A stretch of DNA of 64,000 nucleotides from Corbicula japonica (lineage: Eukaryota > Mollusca > Bivalvia > Venerida > Cyrenidae): NCBI GenBank assembly GCA_038501625.1, contig JAZAYU010000259.1, positions 62,001 to 126,000 of the forward strand, given 5' to 3'. Of the stretch, positions 53,985 through 64,000 are shown in pieces. Positions within the stretch are counted from its first letter, which is position 1; every line of letters starts with the position of its first letter. The translations under genes were made by a program, and so were the position numbers. The notes beneath the pieces were generated by a model that was not told the origin of the DNA, did no database searches, and was given only the letters and a program-made list of their open reading frames with translations.

Positions 53985-54730
53985 AATATCAGAGGCAATT
54001 AAAATGCAAAACATAAACAATTCGAACCATTGTTAGCCTTGTCACGTATTGGAATGTTTCTCTCATAAAGCTATACCATTTCTTCGTATTTCTTAACTGG
54101 CTTTCACTAGAGGGAGACTTGGGAGAAGTGGTCTCCCAAAAATAACCAGACTTCTCCCTTCTTTGAGCTGTGGGAAAAGTCATTTTGTATAGAATATATA
54201 GGGAAAGAATGCTGTTGACTACAAACCACCATAATTGAGTAACATTAGAACAAAACTTCTCCCTGATTTGCAATTCTGGTGAGAGCTCTGAGGCAAATGA
54301 ACAAGCAGAGAATTTCCCATCTGCAAAAGCACCAAATGAGACAGTGATTTTCTCCTTTTCACATCCCATTGATGTAACAGAAATTTTATTCTGTCCAAGT
54401 AATAAGTTGCTTTTCTGAGCTTTCAAGGTTGACTGGCATTTCATCCATATTGCTTATTTCAACTATTCAAAACTTCTTAAACAGCACATTCTGATTACAA
54501 AGCACAGATTGCCTTGAATGACTGTGAACCATGCTGTTGATGTAATTGCAATGCTTTAATGCTTGGCCAGTGACACCCCCCTTTTGTATTGTTCAGTAAA
54601 TAACTGCATAAGCTGCTGGTTAATAATGACATATTGAACCTGCCTACCCGTGCCAGTTGCACTTTTGCTGGCTTGTGGTTGTAATGGCTCCTGACACCAT
54701 TCTCTCTGAGCTTCATTTCAACAGGAAATA
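53985..54730 (-). pseudogene. pogo/Tigger-like transposase remnant
   Basis: Minus strand. 54716-54495 contains WPSIKALQLHQQHGSQSFKA, matching the CENP-B-type helix-turn-helix pattern (AlxLhxx...FKAS.GWl). After a break, NMDEMPV near 54430-54450 resembles the NMDxTPV motif with the first catalytic Asp of DDE_1 transposases. In another frame follow SVTSMGCEKEKITVSFGAFA and DGKFS, matching the xTTGxEKxxxTVxLxxxADG block. Later catalytic Asps are not recognisable. Several frameshifts; inactive. Confidence 0.65.
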
Positions 54731-55760
54731 ATTTGCCTGCTTATGTTTGCCAATTTTTTTTTTGCAACCATGACCACCATAAGTTATAAGGAATTGCTGT
54801 AACACTAGTTAGTTTCTTGTACCCACTCATTTTAATTGCTAAACAAATGTACTTCATTACTTTCTTATTGGATTTTAAAATATCTTGGTGTAAATGTTTA
54901 CCATATCAAGATTGTGTGTTGCATACAATACCCATGCCTGTAGGTCCGAGGTCAATGTCCCTGTTACTAAAACTAGAATTTTCTTGTCCGGGCTATAACT
55001 TCATTAAAAGTGGAGGAATTTCAAAATAACTTGGCGCAAATGTTCACCATGACAAGGCGGTGTGTTGCGTACTATACCCATGCCTGTAGGTCCAAGGTCA
55101 AGGTCACTGTTATTTAAAAATATAATTTTCTTGTTTGTTCTATAACTTCTTTACAAATGAAGGGATTTCAAAATAACTTGGCAAAAATGTTCACCATGAC
55201 AAGGCAGTGTGAGTACAATACCCATGCCTGTAGGTCCTTAAAAAGTACATAATTGGGATGTAAGTGAACAATAATATTGGTATGCTGTTTAACCCTGATA
55301 ATTACACAAAGTGCTACCCCTTCTTTAAAAGTGGTCTTAACAGTGGGATGGTCTTGTTATCAGGGATTCTACACATGTTGATTGTAATGTGATACAATAT
55401 TATGGTATAGAATGATTATTAATAGCTTACCTTACCGCTAGTTTTTTAAACACTTGCCTTAACTAGAAAATGATAACTTAATGCTTAAAAATATACCGGT
55501 AATTGTTTTGATGAGGAAATAAAAGCTTTGCAAAATATAATTATTTTCATCACATTACTTCCAACTTCACAGCCATTTCCGTTATGAGCAGACAACAGTG
55601 CCACAAATACAAATAAATTACTTGATCTTCAAATTTATGCATATTCTTATAATTACCCACACATCACTGTCTTTGAAATGCTATTATTCCCATCAGTGCA
55701 CTTCAGTGTCTGATAACAATGCATATAGGAGGCAACTGTGTCCTATGGACACATTTCAAG
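54731..55760 (+). mobile_element. Broken 145-bp-family HINE with 3' end
   Basis: 54845-55250 holds three units of the AAGGTCAAGGTCACTGTTA array without a 5' terminus. 55255-55680 is unrelated AT-rich sequence. 55690-55760 carries CAGTGCACTTCAGTGTCTGA, the hairpin GTGTCC-TAT-GGACAC (55738-55752) and ATTTCAAG, matching the inner 3' end at 24787-24809. 54731-54844 shows nothing. Confidence 0.6.
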
Positions 55761-56049
55761 TTATTTTTGCTCTAGTATAATAACAAAGGAAAGTGTTATA
55801 TTCAAGAAATTTAGAATTGATGGAAAAGGCTCTCAATGTTATTAACATAATTTCTTTAAAACATAGATATTATATTAACACTTAAACAAAAATCAGAACA
55901 TGGATTGAAGATGAGGATCAAGTTGGGCTGCAAACACAGCTCTGCCAATACTGAAATGGAAACTTGACAAGTAAAATTATGCTTTTTAAGAGCACAGAAA
56001 AACAATAAGATACAAATAAATTCATGAAGGTCTTGTCTATTTTCTTCAG
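55761..56049. other. AT-rich sequence before an exon candidate
   Basis: Nothing recognised; ends with the polypyrimidine tract TCTTGTCTATTTTCTTCAG. Confidence 0.45.
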
Positions 56050-56149
56050 ACTTGTTAGAATGATGGCCTCATCTGGAGCTTCTTTGATCCCTGAAGAGAC
56101 ACCAAGTTCCGAGGAACAAAGTGGGATACAGAATTATCACAGTTCAATG
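56050..56149 (+). CDS. Candidate exon with start codon (MMASSGASLIPEETPSSEE...)
   Basis: Acceptor TCTATTTTCTTCAG and donor CAATG|GTATGT bound a 100-bp exon. An ATG pair at 56060/56063 (AGAATGATGG) opens a frame MMASSGASLIPEETPSSEEQ that stays open to the donor, ending in phase 0. The frame is also open upstream of the ATG, so it could be an internal exon. Ser/Glu/Pro-rich composition is typical of a disordered N-terminus. No family recognised. No following exon could be identified. Confidence 0.45.
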
Positions 56150-58085
56150 GTATGTTAACAGAAACTACAAACGTTTTAGAACCAATTGTTTCTGGTCAAT
56201 TGGGGTATTTTTTATCAATTAAAAAGATATTTTGCAAAAATTCTAAAAAAGGCCCAAATTATGCTATCAGTGTCTACAAGTCATTGTCTGGTGTATCAAC
56301 CTTGGATAGCAATTCAAAATAAAAAAGTCAAAAATAATTTTTTTTTTCAGTAAAATATGAAACAGCGCTTAAGCAACTGTAAAATAAACTATCCACAAGT
56401 GCCTATTGTCCTATGACATTGTGCAGTAGAGTATGAAGGTTAAAATCATTGTTTGAGATGTTTTGCGCAAATTTGGACATCCTTGCGAATTCAGTTTTTC
56501 TAAAAATTTTGGCAGGCCAGACATTGTCTGATATTTGGCAAAAATATCTGGTTGAAACTTCAAAATTTGTTAAAAATAGGTCATGAATAATTAAAGGTCC
56601 TTAGTGGTCCATAAATTGTTACGAAAATTACCAGTACATACATGTGCATTTTTCACAGCTTAATCGGCTATTTACCTGTCAGTTATCGGGTGCAGGAGAG
56701 TTGCTTTAATTTGCAAATGATGTGGTAAGTCAAATGAACAAATTTTATGTTTAATGTCAGATTAAAAATACCAATACCCATGATTGATGTAATTGACATT
56801 ACAGTAACGTACACAATAAAACAGTCTTGGTTGGTTTTTTTTATGAAAAATGTGTTAGTCCAGTGTACTTAATTCTAATTGACCAACAGCCGAATAAAGT
56901 AAAATACATTTGAAACTGCTTTTGTTCAAATTTAAAGAAAACATATATAATAAAGATTTTACTTAAATCTTGTGCCTTTCACAGCGAATTTAAAATTGCT
57001 CAAACCAAAATATACTCAATGTTTAAAAAAGCAAGTGAATGTTGCATATGTAGATTTGTGTAATTTTCAGGGCTTTTCATCCTTATATAACATAGGCCTA
57101 TAAAAGGCCTCTTCCCAATCCAAAAAATATAATATTTTTTCCCAACTGCAGCTGAAATTCTTCCCAAAATGCTAGGTAAGATGGACAAAAATGGTTAAAA
57201 CTCCTCTGAGGGGTGCTTGAAAATTGAAGTATGAAAAATAAAGTGATTAAAAATTAGATTTAAGTAACAAATACCTATTACTATTCAAATTTATGAACTA
57301 GAACCCATATTTCAATTATTTTGTTTTCCCAAAATAAACAATTATCACGCATAAATTTCCCAAGTAAGGCCAGGGCCTCTTCCCAATTTACTGATGAAAA
57401 GCCCTGATTTTGTATAGATTCAAGAATTTCTATATCATGTAAAGAATCAAATAACATTTAAAATCCAATAATACTATAAAATATACAGAGCATGATATAA
57501 TGGACATATATTTATGTGAATTGAATACTTGCCTCCCAAATTTCTGAGAGTTATAACATATACACTGAAATACACTGAAATAAATATTCCTCTTCAGAAT
57601 CACTATGAACACTGCTGATGTACTGTTTTAAGCTATAACATCACATTTTAAATGCAAATGGGATGCATGTGTATCACAGCAACACTGATCGAGGTAACTT
57701 CAAACATCATGTGCTATCATAAAAGAATTGCTGGCCACTTTATATATAGAATACTTTTTCCATCTACAGCTTGAAAATCATTAATGTTATTGGAGGTTAT
57801 AGGATAAAACCTACAAAAAATATGCTGTAAAGGAGGAATGGACTAGGTCATGAGAGTGAAATGCACTGTACGTGGGGACTGAAAATCGCTGAATAGTCAA
57901 TTTTGGCATCTATATCTGATCAGGGTTTTGAAATTTTAGAAACAGTGCTTGCGAAAGGTCGTTATTTGCTGCCTTCCTAGTCACTGATGGTTCCTTAACC
58001 TCCTTGTCAATAGTTGATAAAATGAATTGCCTGGCTTATTTTTAACAGTTACGCCTCATTTTGTGCTAAAGTTTTGTGTCACCTG
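56150..58085. other. Intron-like AT-rich sequence
   Basis: No repeat family or coding exon recognised on either strand. Minus-strand frames at 57000-57188 and 57430-57612 have no domain features. 57661-57780 contains some acceptor- and donor-like sites without a convincing exon between them. Confidence 0.4.
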
Positions 58086-59680
58086 ACCAGGCGACGTATA
58101 GGGACTACTTTCTTTGGCAGCGGTGATGGTGTCTGCGGTGGCCTCCGCGGCGGCCAGGTTTCCTTGTCCGGAGCGTAACTTTGTCACCGTAGGTCCAAAT
58201 CAGTTATGTCTCCCCCCCTTTGGGGGAGACATATTGTTTTTGCCTTGTCCGTCAGTCCGTGATTTTGGGATCAGTAGGTCAAAGGTCAAGGTCACAGAGG
58301 CCCGAAGAGTGAAAACTGTTTTCGCTCAATAACTCAAGTACCCTTTGACCCAGAGCATTCAATTTTTATAGGGTGATAGCCCTTACTGGGAAGAAGAACC
58401 CTATCGATTTTGGGGTAAGTAGGTCAAAGGTCAAGGTCACAGGGGCCTGAAGAGTGAACACCGTTTTCTGCTCAATAACAGGAGTTCTATTTCACCCAGA
58501 GCCTTCAAACTTCATACGATGGATGCCCTTATTGAGTAAAGGACTCCTATTGATTTTGGGGTCAGTAGGTCAAAGGTCAATGTCACAGGGGCCCAAATAG
58601 TTAAAACCATTTCTGCTCAATAACTGGAGTACGGTTTGACCCAGAGCATTCAAACTTCATATTGTGATAGCCCTTATTGAGTAGAAGAACCCTATTATGG
58701 GGTCAGTAGGTCAAAGGTCAAGGGGCCTGAAGAGTGAAAACCGTTTCCCTCAATAACAGGAGTTCTATTTCACCCAGAGCCTTCAAACTTCATACAATGG
58801 ATGTCCTCATTGAGTAGAGGACTCCTATTGATTTTGGGGTCAATAGGTCAAAGATCAAGGTCACAGGGGCCCAATGAGTGAAAATGGTTTCCTCTCACTA
58901 ACTAGGAATATTTTACCTAGAGCCTTCAAACTTCTTAGGATGGTTGCTGTTATAGACTTGAAGAACCCTGTTGATTTTGGGGTATGTAAGCCAGAATTCA
59001 ACATCACAGGGGCCTGTAGAGTGAATATATATATGTATGTGCATATTCTTTATACCATAATAAATGTCACAGGCTTCCATTTCAAAAAGGTGATATCTCT
59101 TCCTTGGCCTTCTTTTAATAGGGCGCAGGGGGGAGAAAAAACATCTAGTTCAAACTTAGTATGCATGTTTATGGCAATTACTGGAAGTGCAGTGCACAAG
59201 AACCGTAACACTTCTTCCGGTTTTTAGTTATTCCCAATTGATTGACTTTTATGGAACATTTCTTGTTCGGAGCGTAACTTTGTTACAATAGGTTTACATG
59301 ACTCCAAACTTGGTATGCATGTTTCTGGCAATGACTCCAAGTGCAGTGCACAAAAACCGTAACTCTACCTTGTTTCGTTTTTTTAGTTATTCCCTTTTGA
59401 TTGATTTTTATAAAGCATTTCTTGTCTGGAGCGTAACTTTGTCACCATATGTTCAAATGACTCCGAACTTGGTATGCATGTTTTTGGCAATGACTTAAAG
59501 TTCAGTTAACAAGAACTGTAACTCTACCTTGTTCTGTTTTTGAATTATTCCCCTTTGATTGATTTTTAGTGCATTTCTTGTCAAGGGCATAACTTGTTGT
59601 GCATGTTGGTAGCAATGAGACAGTTAAAGGGTTATATTATATGTGAATTTTGTGCAAATACATTGCTAATAACTAGGGAT
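58086..59680 (+). mobile_element. ~159-bp array HINE (same family as 516-1148), interrupted
   Basis: 5' part GGCGACGTATAGGGAC followed by GCGGTGATGGTGTCTGCGG, then TGTCCGGAGCGTAACTTTGT. Array units resume at 59149 and run to about 59650 (GGAGCGTAACT at 59269 and 59428, period 159 bp). A second HINE (58206-59148) sits inside one unit. The right end passes into CTAGGGATGTGAAC at 59674 instead of a HINE terminus. Open frames at 58114-58332 and 59298-59498 are repeat by-products. Confidence 0.65.
58206..59148 (+). mobile_element. Nested HINE-like element (TCTCCCCCC type), ~155-bp array
   Basis: 5' hairpin GTCTCCCCCC...GGGGGAGAC (58208-58230), then TTGCCTTGTCCGTCAGTCCG. 3' subterminal inverse GGGGGGAGA at about 59128-59136, ending ACATCTAG (CTAG at 59145-59148). 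Array word AGGTCAAAGG at 58276 and 58431 (155 bp), with CAATAACAGGAGTTCTATTT and TTCAAACTTCATA. The host repeat reads on at both sides, so the boundaries are well defined. Confidence 0.75.
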
Positions 59681-59793
59681 GTGAACAGTTATCCGGATAT
59701 CCAAATAGTTAGATCGTATCCGGATACCATTCATGTATCTGAATACCCTCATATTTGTACGATTTAAATTTCAATATTTTGTTCAAGTTTTTA
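59674..59793. mobile_element. Possible hAT-type terminal fragment
   Basis: CTAGGGATGTGAACAGTTATCCGG followed by repeated ATCCGGATA words resembles hAT-type ends seen in many animals. The second end is not found; it is cut by the next HINE. Confidence 0.35.
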
Positions 59794-60165
59794 GCTCACC
59801 AGAGCCAAAGGCTCTGAGTGAGCTATTGTGATCAGAGGGGGACCAGATGTCGTCGTCTGTTGTCTGTCAACATTTTGACATTTTGTTTGTTAATGCGATA
59901 GAGGCCACAGTTTTCAAGCAATTTTCATCAAACTTGGTCAGAATGTTTCTCTTGGTGGTGTGGCAATCCCTATCGAAACTGGGTCATTTTGGGTCAAAAA
60001 CTAGGTCACTAGGTCAGATTAAAGCAAAAGTTTTGTTAATGCAATAGAGGTAACATTTTTTATCCAATTGTCATCAAATTTGGTATGAATATTGATATTG
60101 ATGATCTCCACTCAAATTATTAATTCATGTTCTTGAATTGCCCAGGGGCCCTGCCCTGGGTTTTT
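59794..60165 (+). mobile_element. HINE 5' end plus truncated ~143-bp array
   Basis: Hairpin GCTCACC-AGAGCC...GGCTCT-GAGTGAGC (59794-59823), then GTCGTCGTCTGTTGTCTGTC. Repeat words AAACTTGGTCAGAATGTTTC and CTAGGTCACTAGGTCA are shared with 31207-32333. Together the two loci show both ends of one family. The 3' part is lost after about 60150. Confidence 0.7.
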
Positions 60166-60659
60166 TTTTTCTTTTAAATTCTGTTTTTAACCTTTGATTT
60201 TCTACAGTTATCAACCAGATTTTGGCACAAACAATACCATCTTAAAATTCAATCTTTCCTGAACAATTCATTCACTGGTTGTTCAGTGATAAAATTTGAA
60301 ACAAAAGTTTTAGTAGCAGTGAAAATTTAAAGTGTCAAAATTTCAATAGTTCTACCTGTCTTCAGCTTTATTAATATGTATTAGGATGCATTATCCAGTT
60401 CATTGCTCTAGTTGCTGGTCAATGGACCTACTGAACTCTCCTGCTTAGATCTGTGTTATGCAATATTAAGAACTTTGCTCTGGAAGTTTTTATAGGGTAA
60501 ATTTTGACATCTTCTATGGATACTAACCAAATAAACATTCTTACTTTAAAGCACTGAATATCAGGCTTTTCTGAATATTTTATTCAAATTCCTAAGTAAA
60601 ACAACAATAACAACAACAACAACAAATTTGTAGCACATTCTCAAAATGTTCCGACTATA
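60166..60659. other. Unique AT-rich sequence
   Basis: Nothing recognised except a short (CAA)n stretch at 60601-60626. Confidence 0.45.
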
Positions 60660-60899
60660 TTAACCCTTTCGTCCATAGACACAACATTCTGCGTGGGGGA
60701 ACAGTGTAGATCCAGATCAGCGGGCACATCCGTACCATCTGATCAGGATCTGCACTGTTCGCTTTTTGATTTATTAGGTTATTTCTGACTAAAATGGGAC
60801 CAGTGCAGATCCTGATCTGACGGTACAAATGTGCCAGCTGATCTGGATCTTCACTTGTAGCACATGCGTAAAAATGCGTATATAAGGAGGAAAGGGTTA
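60660..60899. mobile_element. TTAACCCTTTCC MITE, copy 2
   Basis: TTAACCCTTTCGTCC at left and GGAGGAAAGGGTTA at right. The interior ACAGTGTAGATCCAGATCAG... and its inverted partner match the 7126-7366 copy closely. 240 bp. Confidence 0.75.
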
Positions 60900-61074
60900 T
60901 GGTGTATACCGTGTATGTACAAAAAATGGCAAGTTGGAGGTCTCAGAACTCCAGCATTTGATTTTTTTCTAAGACTAGTATCAGTTTTTGACAGTCAGAT
61001 GCTTGAGTATGGTCTCTAGTCTCAGTTTTATTGTATTTGGCCCTGATCTTGACCAAACCAGTCTTTAACTCTTT
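60900..61074. repeat. Spacer with GAGACT-type interspersed repeat copy
   Basis: 60990-61045 contains CAGATGCTTGAGTATGGTCT, CTCAGTTTTATTGTATTTGG, similar to 9311-9365 (GATGCTTGAGATTTGAGACT, CTCAGTTTTATAACCTTGGG). Confidence 0.45.
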
Positions 61075-61305
61075 CCTCCATATATACATATTTTTATGCA
61101 ATGCCAACAGTGTAGATCCAGATCAGCTGGCTCATTTGTGTAGTCTGTTCAGGATCTGCACTGGTCGCATTTAAGTCAGAATTAACTGAACAAATAAAAA
61201 AGCTAACAGTATAGATTTTGTTCAGACGGTAGGGATATGATGACTGATCTGGATCTACACTGATTGTCCATGCAAAAAAGGTATATATATGGGGGAAAGG
61301 ATTAA
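61075..61305. mobile_element. TTAACCCTTTCC MITE, copy 3
   Basis: TTAACTCTTTCCTCC at left and GGGGGAAAGGATTAA at right, with the same palindromic interior (AACAGTGTAGATCCAGATCA). TTAA is present on both sides. Confidence 0.7.
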
Positions 61306-61974
61306 GCATTTTTGTAGGAAAAGGTTTATTCTATTAATTTCAAGCAAACTACTGCCTCAAATGAAAACAGATCATTTGCATTTTTGTAATGGGTTGAAGA
61401 TTTAAGAGGCTTCTTGGAATTAAATACAAGTGTGACAGTATGAAATGTTATAATACCCCAGCAATAAAGTAGAATCATCATCTCATAAAATGTGAAAATA
61501 TATCTTTGTGTGATGCTATAAGGCCCGTTATTATTATACCCCGCAAACAAAGTTTGGGGTGTATATAGGAGTCATTATCTGGTTTTGTGGTTGGTCTGTG
61601 GCACTTACTATGTAAATATTTTTCAAGATATTGACTTGAAAGTTTAAACATATGTTCGTGAGTTGCGCGAACTTTTTTTTTTCTCATGTGGATCAGTCCA
61701 TTATTTTTTGGAGGGGAGCTCGATTCATCAAAATCTTGTGGTGCGAATTTCTTCTACAGTTTTCATGATACACTGCAACTCCATTATATCGCGGACCTCG
61801 GGGTCCAAGCCCGCCATTCGCGATATAAACGGAGAGCGATAACAAAGAAAATTCATTTGTTTTTGCTGTCATATGCATGTATATCACGGTGTTGCGTAAT
61901 TAACACGCCGTGAAATCTATGGGTACATCAGGGAGTACGTTCCCTGCTGGACAAATGTTTTAAAACAACTTTTT
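61306..61974. other. Mixed element ends
   Basis: 61536-61680 is a HINE 5' end (ATTATACCCCGCAAACAAAG, hairpin partner TTTGGGGTGTATA) cut short. 61770-61860 carries CACTGCAACTCCATTATATCG and a CGATATAA inverse, resembling a pogo/Tigger end. No gene; open frames here are unsupported. Confidence 0.4.
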
Positions 61975-62775
61975 TATGCCCCCGCCATGAAATGGCGACG
62001 GGCATTAAGAGTTGCTCCTGTCCGTCCATCCGTCCCTCCGTACGTCCGTCCGTCCGTCCTTCCGTCCGTCCGTCCAATATTCTCGTGAACGCAACTCCTC
62101 CTACACTACTGGTGGGAATTTAATGAAACTTGACCACAATGCTTGGCCTGATATGTAGTTGTGCATGAAGGTGGGGTTTCGCTCTTACATGTTCCGTTCA
62201 GAAGTTATAGCCCTTTGATACTTCCATTTACATTAGTTTTAATAGGAGTATATCTCGTGAACGCAACTCCTCCTACACTACTGGTGGGAATTTAATGAAA
62301 CTTGACCACAATGCTTGGCCTGATATGTTGTTGTGCATAAAGGTGGGGTTTCGCTCTTACATGTTCCGTTCAGAAGTTATGGCCCTTTGATACTTCCATT
62401 TACATTAGTTTTAATAGGAGTATATCTCGTGAACGCAACTCCTCCTACACTACTGGTGGGAATTCAATGAAACTTGACCACAATGCTTGGCCTGATATGT
62501 TGTTGTGCATGAAGGTGGGGTTTCGCTCTTACATGTTCCGTTCAGAAGTTATGGCCCTTTGATACTTCCGTTTACATTAGTTTTAATAGGAGTATATTTC
62601 ATGAACGCAACTCCTCCTACACCTTTGCTGGGAATTTGATGAAACTTTACCGCAATGCTTGGCCTGATATGTTGTTGTGCGTAGAGGTGGGGTTTTGCTC
62701 TTACATGTTCCGTTCAGAAGTTATGGCCCTTTGATACTTCCATTTACATTAGTTTTAATAGGAATATATCTTGTT
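61975..62775 (+). mobile_element. HINE-like element (ATGCCCCCGCC type), four 172-bp units
   Basis: 5' ATGCCCCCGCCATGAAATGG with hairpin partner CGACGGGCAT, then a (CCGT)n microsatellite (62010-62075). Units start TCTCGTGAACGCAACTCCTC at 62081, 62253, 62425 and 62597: exactly 172 bp apart, and the first three nearly identical, so the array expanded recently. It breaks at about 62772 into another array without a 3' terminus. Confidence 0.75.
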
Positions 62776-64000
62776 TCTTATAATTTGTGTTAAGCAAAAT
62801 ATGCATTTTGCCCATAACTTTAAAACTACTTGAGATACTGCCTTGAAACTTAAAAAAAATTTTCACCATCAAAATCTACATCATAACCAACAAGACCCAT
62901 AACCCTGCTTCCAATATTTTTCAAATTATGCCCCTTTTTCACTTACATTTTGTGTTAAGAAAAATATACACTTTGCCCTTAACTTTGGAATGGAGGGATT
63001 TCAAAATAACTTGGCACAAATGTTCACCATAACAAGGCAGTGTGTCGTGACAATACCCATGCCGGTAGGTCCAAGGTCAAGGTCACTGTTACTAAAAATA
63101 GAATTTTCTTGCAAAATGTTGTCCGCTCAGTAACTTTGTTATTTCTTATTGGATTTTTGAATAACTTGGTATAATTGTTCACCATTTCAAGATGGTATGT
63201 CACGTACATGCCCAAGCCATTAGGTGGAAGGTCAAGGTCACTGTTACTAAAAATAGAATTTTCTTGTCCGGGCTCTTACTTTGTTATGAATGGAGGGATT
63301 TCAAATTAACTTGGCACAAATGTTACCCATGACAGGGCGATGTGTTGCGTACCATGCCCATGCCTGTCGGTCAAAGGTCAAGGTCACTGTAACTAAAAAT
63401 AGAATTCTCTTGTCCGGGCTGTTACTTTGTTATGAATGGAGGGATTTCAAAATAACTTTGTTCAAATGTTCACTATGACAAGGCAGTGTGTCCGCACAAT
63501 ACCCAAGCCTGAAGGTCCAAGGTCAAGGTCACTGTTACTAAAAATGGAATTTTCTTGTCTGGGCTGTAACTTCATTATAAATGGAGGGATTTTAAAATAA
63601 CTTGACACAAGTGTTAACCATGACAGGGCGGTGTATCGCGTATCATGCCCATGCCTGTAGGTCAAGGTCACTGTTACTAAAAATAGAATTCTCTTGTCCG
63701 GGCTGTAACTTTGTTAGGAATAGATTGATTTCAAAATAACTTGACACAAATTTTCATCATGACAAGATGGTGTGTTCCATACCATGCCCATGCCTGTACG
63801 TCCAAGGTCAAGGTCACTGTTACTAAAATAGAATTTTCTTGTCAGGGTTGTAACTACATTAGGAATAGAGTAATTTCAAAATAACTTGGCAGAAATGTTC
63901 ACCATGACAAGGTGGTGAGTCTTGTACCATGTCCATGCCTGTAGGTCCAAGGTCAAGGTCACTGTTACTAAAAATAGAATTTCCTTGTCCGGGCTATAAC
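62776..64000 (+). repeat. 165-bp then 145-bp arrays (family-2 HINE core), leaving the window
   Basis: 62776-62985 matches the 165-bp unit at 23710-23925 (AAGCAAAATATGCATTTTGC, CACCATCAAAATCTACATCA). It then passes into the 145-bp array at the same junction (TATACACTTTGCCCTTAACTT, then AATGGAGGGATTTC). About seven 145-bp units run to the window end. Short open frames here are repeat by-products. Confidence 0.8.

Noticed and set aside
58114..58332. Ala-rich start MAAVMVSAVASAAARF as a secreted protein
   Set aside because: It lies across a HINE 5' end (GCGGTGATGGTGTCTGCGG) and runs into repeat units; composition comes from the repeat.

Overview
This is an animal (eukaryotic) genomic window with no complete, intact protein-coding gene. 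It is AT-rich and built mostly of transposable elements and tandem arrays. The style suggests a lophotrochozoan, most likely a bivalve mollusc. The reasons are many Helitron/Helentron-derived non-autonomous elements (the HINE or 'Pearl' type, with ~145-172 bp tandem cores between a 5' hairpin and a 3' hairpin), degraded CR1/Jockey- and L1/Tx1-type LINEs, a BEL/Pao LTR element, hAT and pogo remnants, tRNA-derived SINEs and MITEs. The organism call is inference from repeat style, not proof.

Layout. 1-1935: a CpG-rich ~31-bp satellite in three blocks (+, -, +) with pieces of HINE elements between them. 1936-6311: two broken LINEs on the minus strand, joined tail to head; the first has lost a catalytic Asp of its reverse transcriptase. 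6312-12110: mostly unique AT-rich sequence with a palindromic MITE, SINE fragments and two phase-compatible exon-like segments (10459-10549 and 11961-12064). 12111-13785: a terminal-inverted-repeat element full of GATCCG-like words. 14395-18340: a ~4 kb satellite (~530-555 bp period), ending in a 50-nt palindrome. 19123-19800: an unclassified ORF followed by a short-word array. 20351-23336: a tRNA-Pro-like SINE head and an L1/Tx1-like LINE with frameshifts. 23339-25213: a complete HINE with 15-bp subterminal inverted repeats. 26930-27300: a GC-richer stretch with a perfect 60-bp palindrome and a consensus splice donor. 27770-29888: a hAT-like element with a perfect 8-bp target duplication and a pogo-like element nested in it. 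30399-31203: a possible two-exon gene start (MGPKKKK...). 31207-36050: HINE array, foldback element and unique sequence.

36440-46038 is one dead BEL/Pao element on the minus strand (integrase, RNase H, RT remnant, peptidase remnant). It was split by a 5.4-kb HINE (which itself contains a 2.2-kb unclassified insertion) and by a complete hAT element with 8-bp target duplications, and cut off by another HINE. 49330-53911: more HINEs, two complete. 53985-54730: a pogo/Tigger-like transposase remnant. 56050-56149: an exon-like segment with a start codon. 58090-64000: nested HINE arrays, hAT and pogo ends, and two more MITE copies.

The genes do not form a pathway. The elements interact only as insertion hosts and guests, which gives a readable relative order of insertion. 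Any host gene is represented only by isolated exon candidates.
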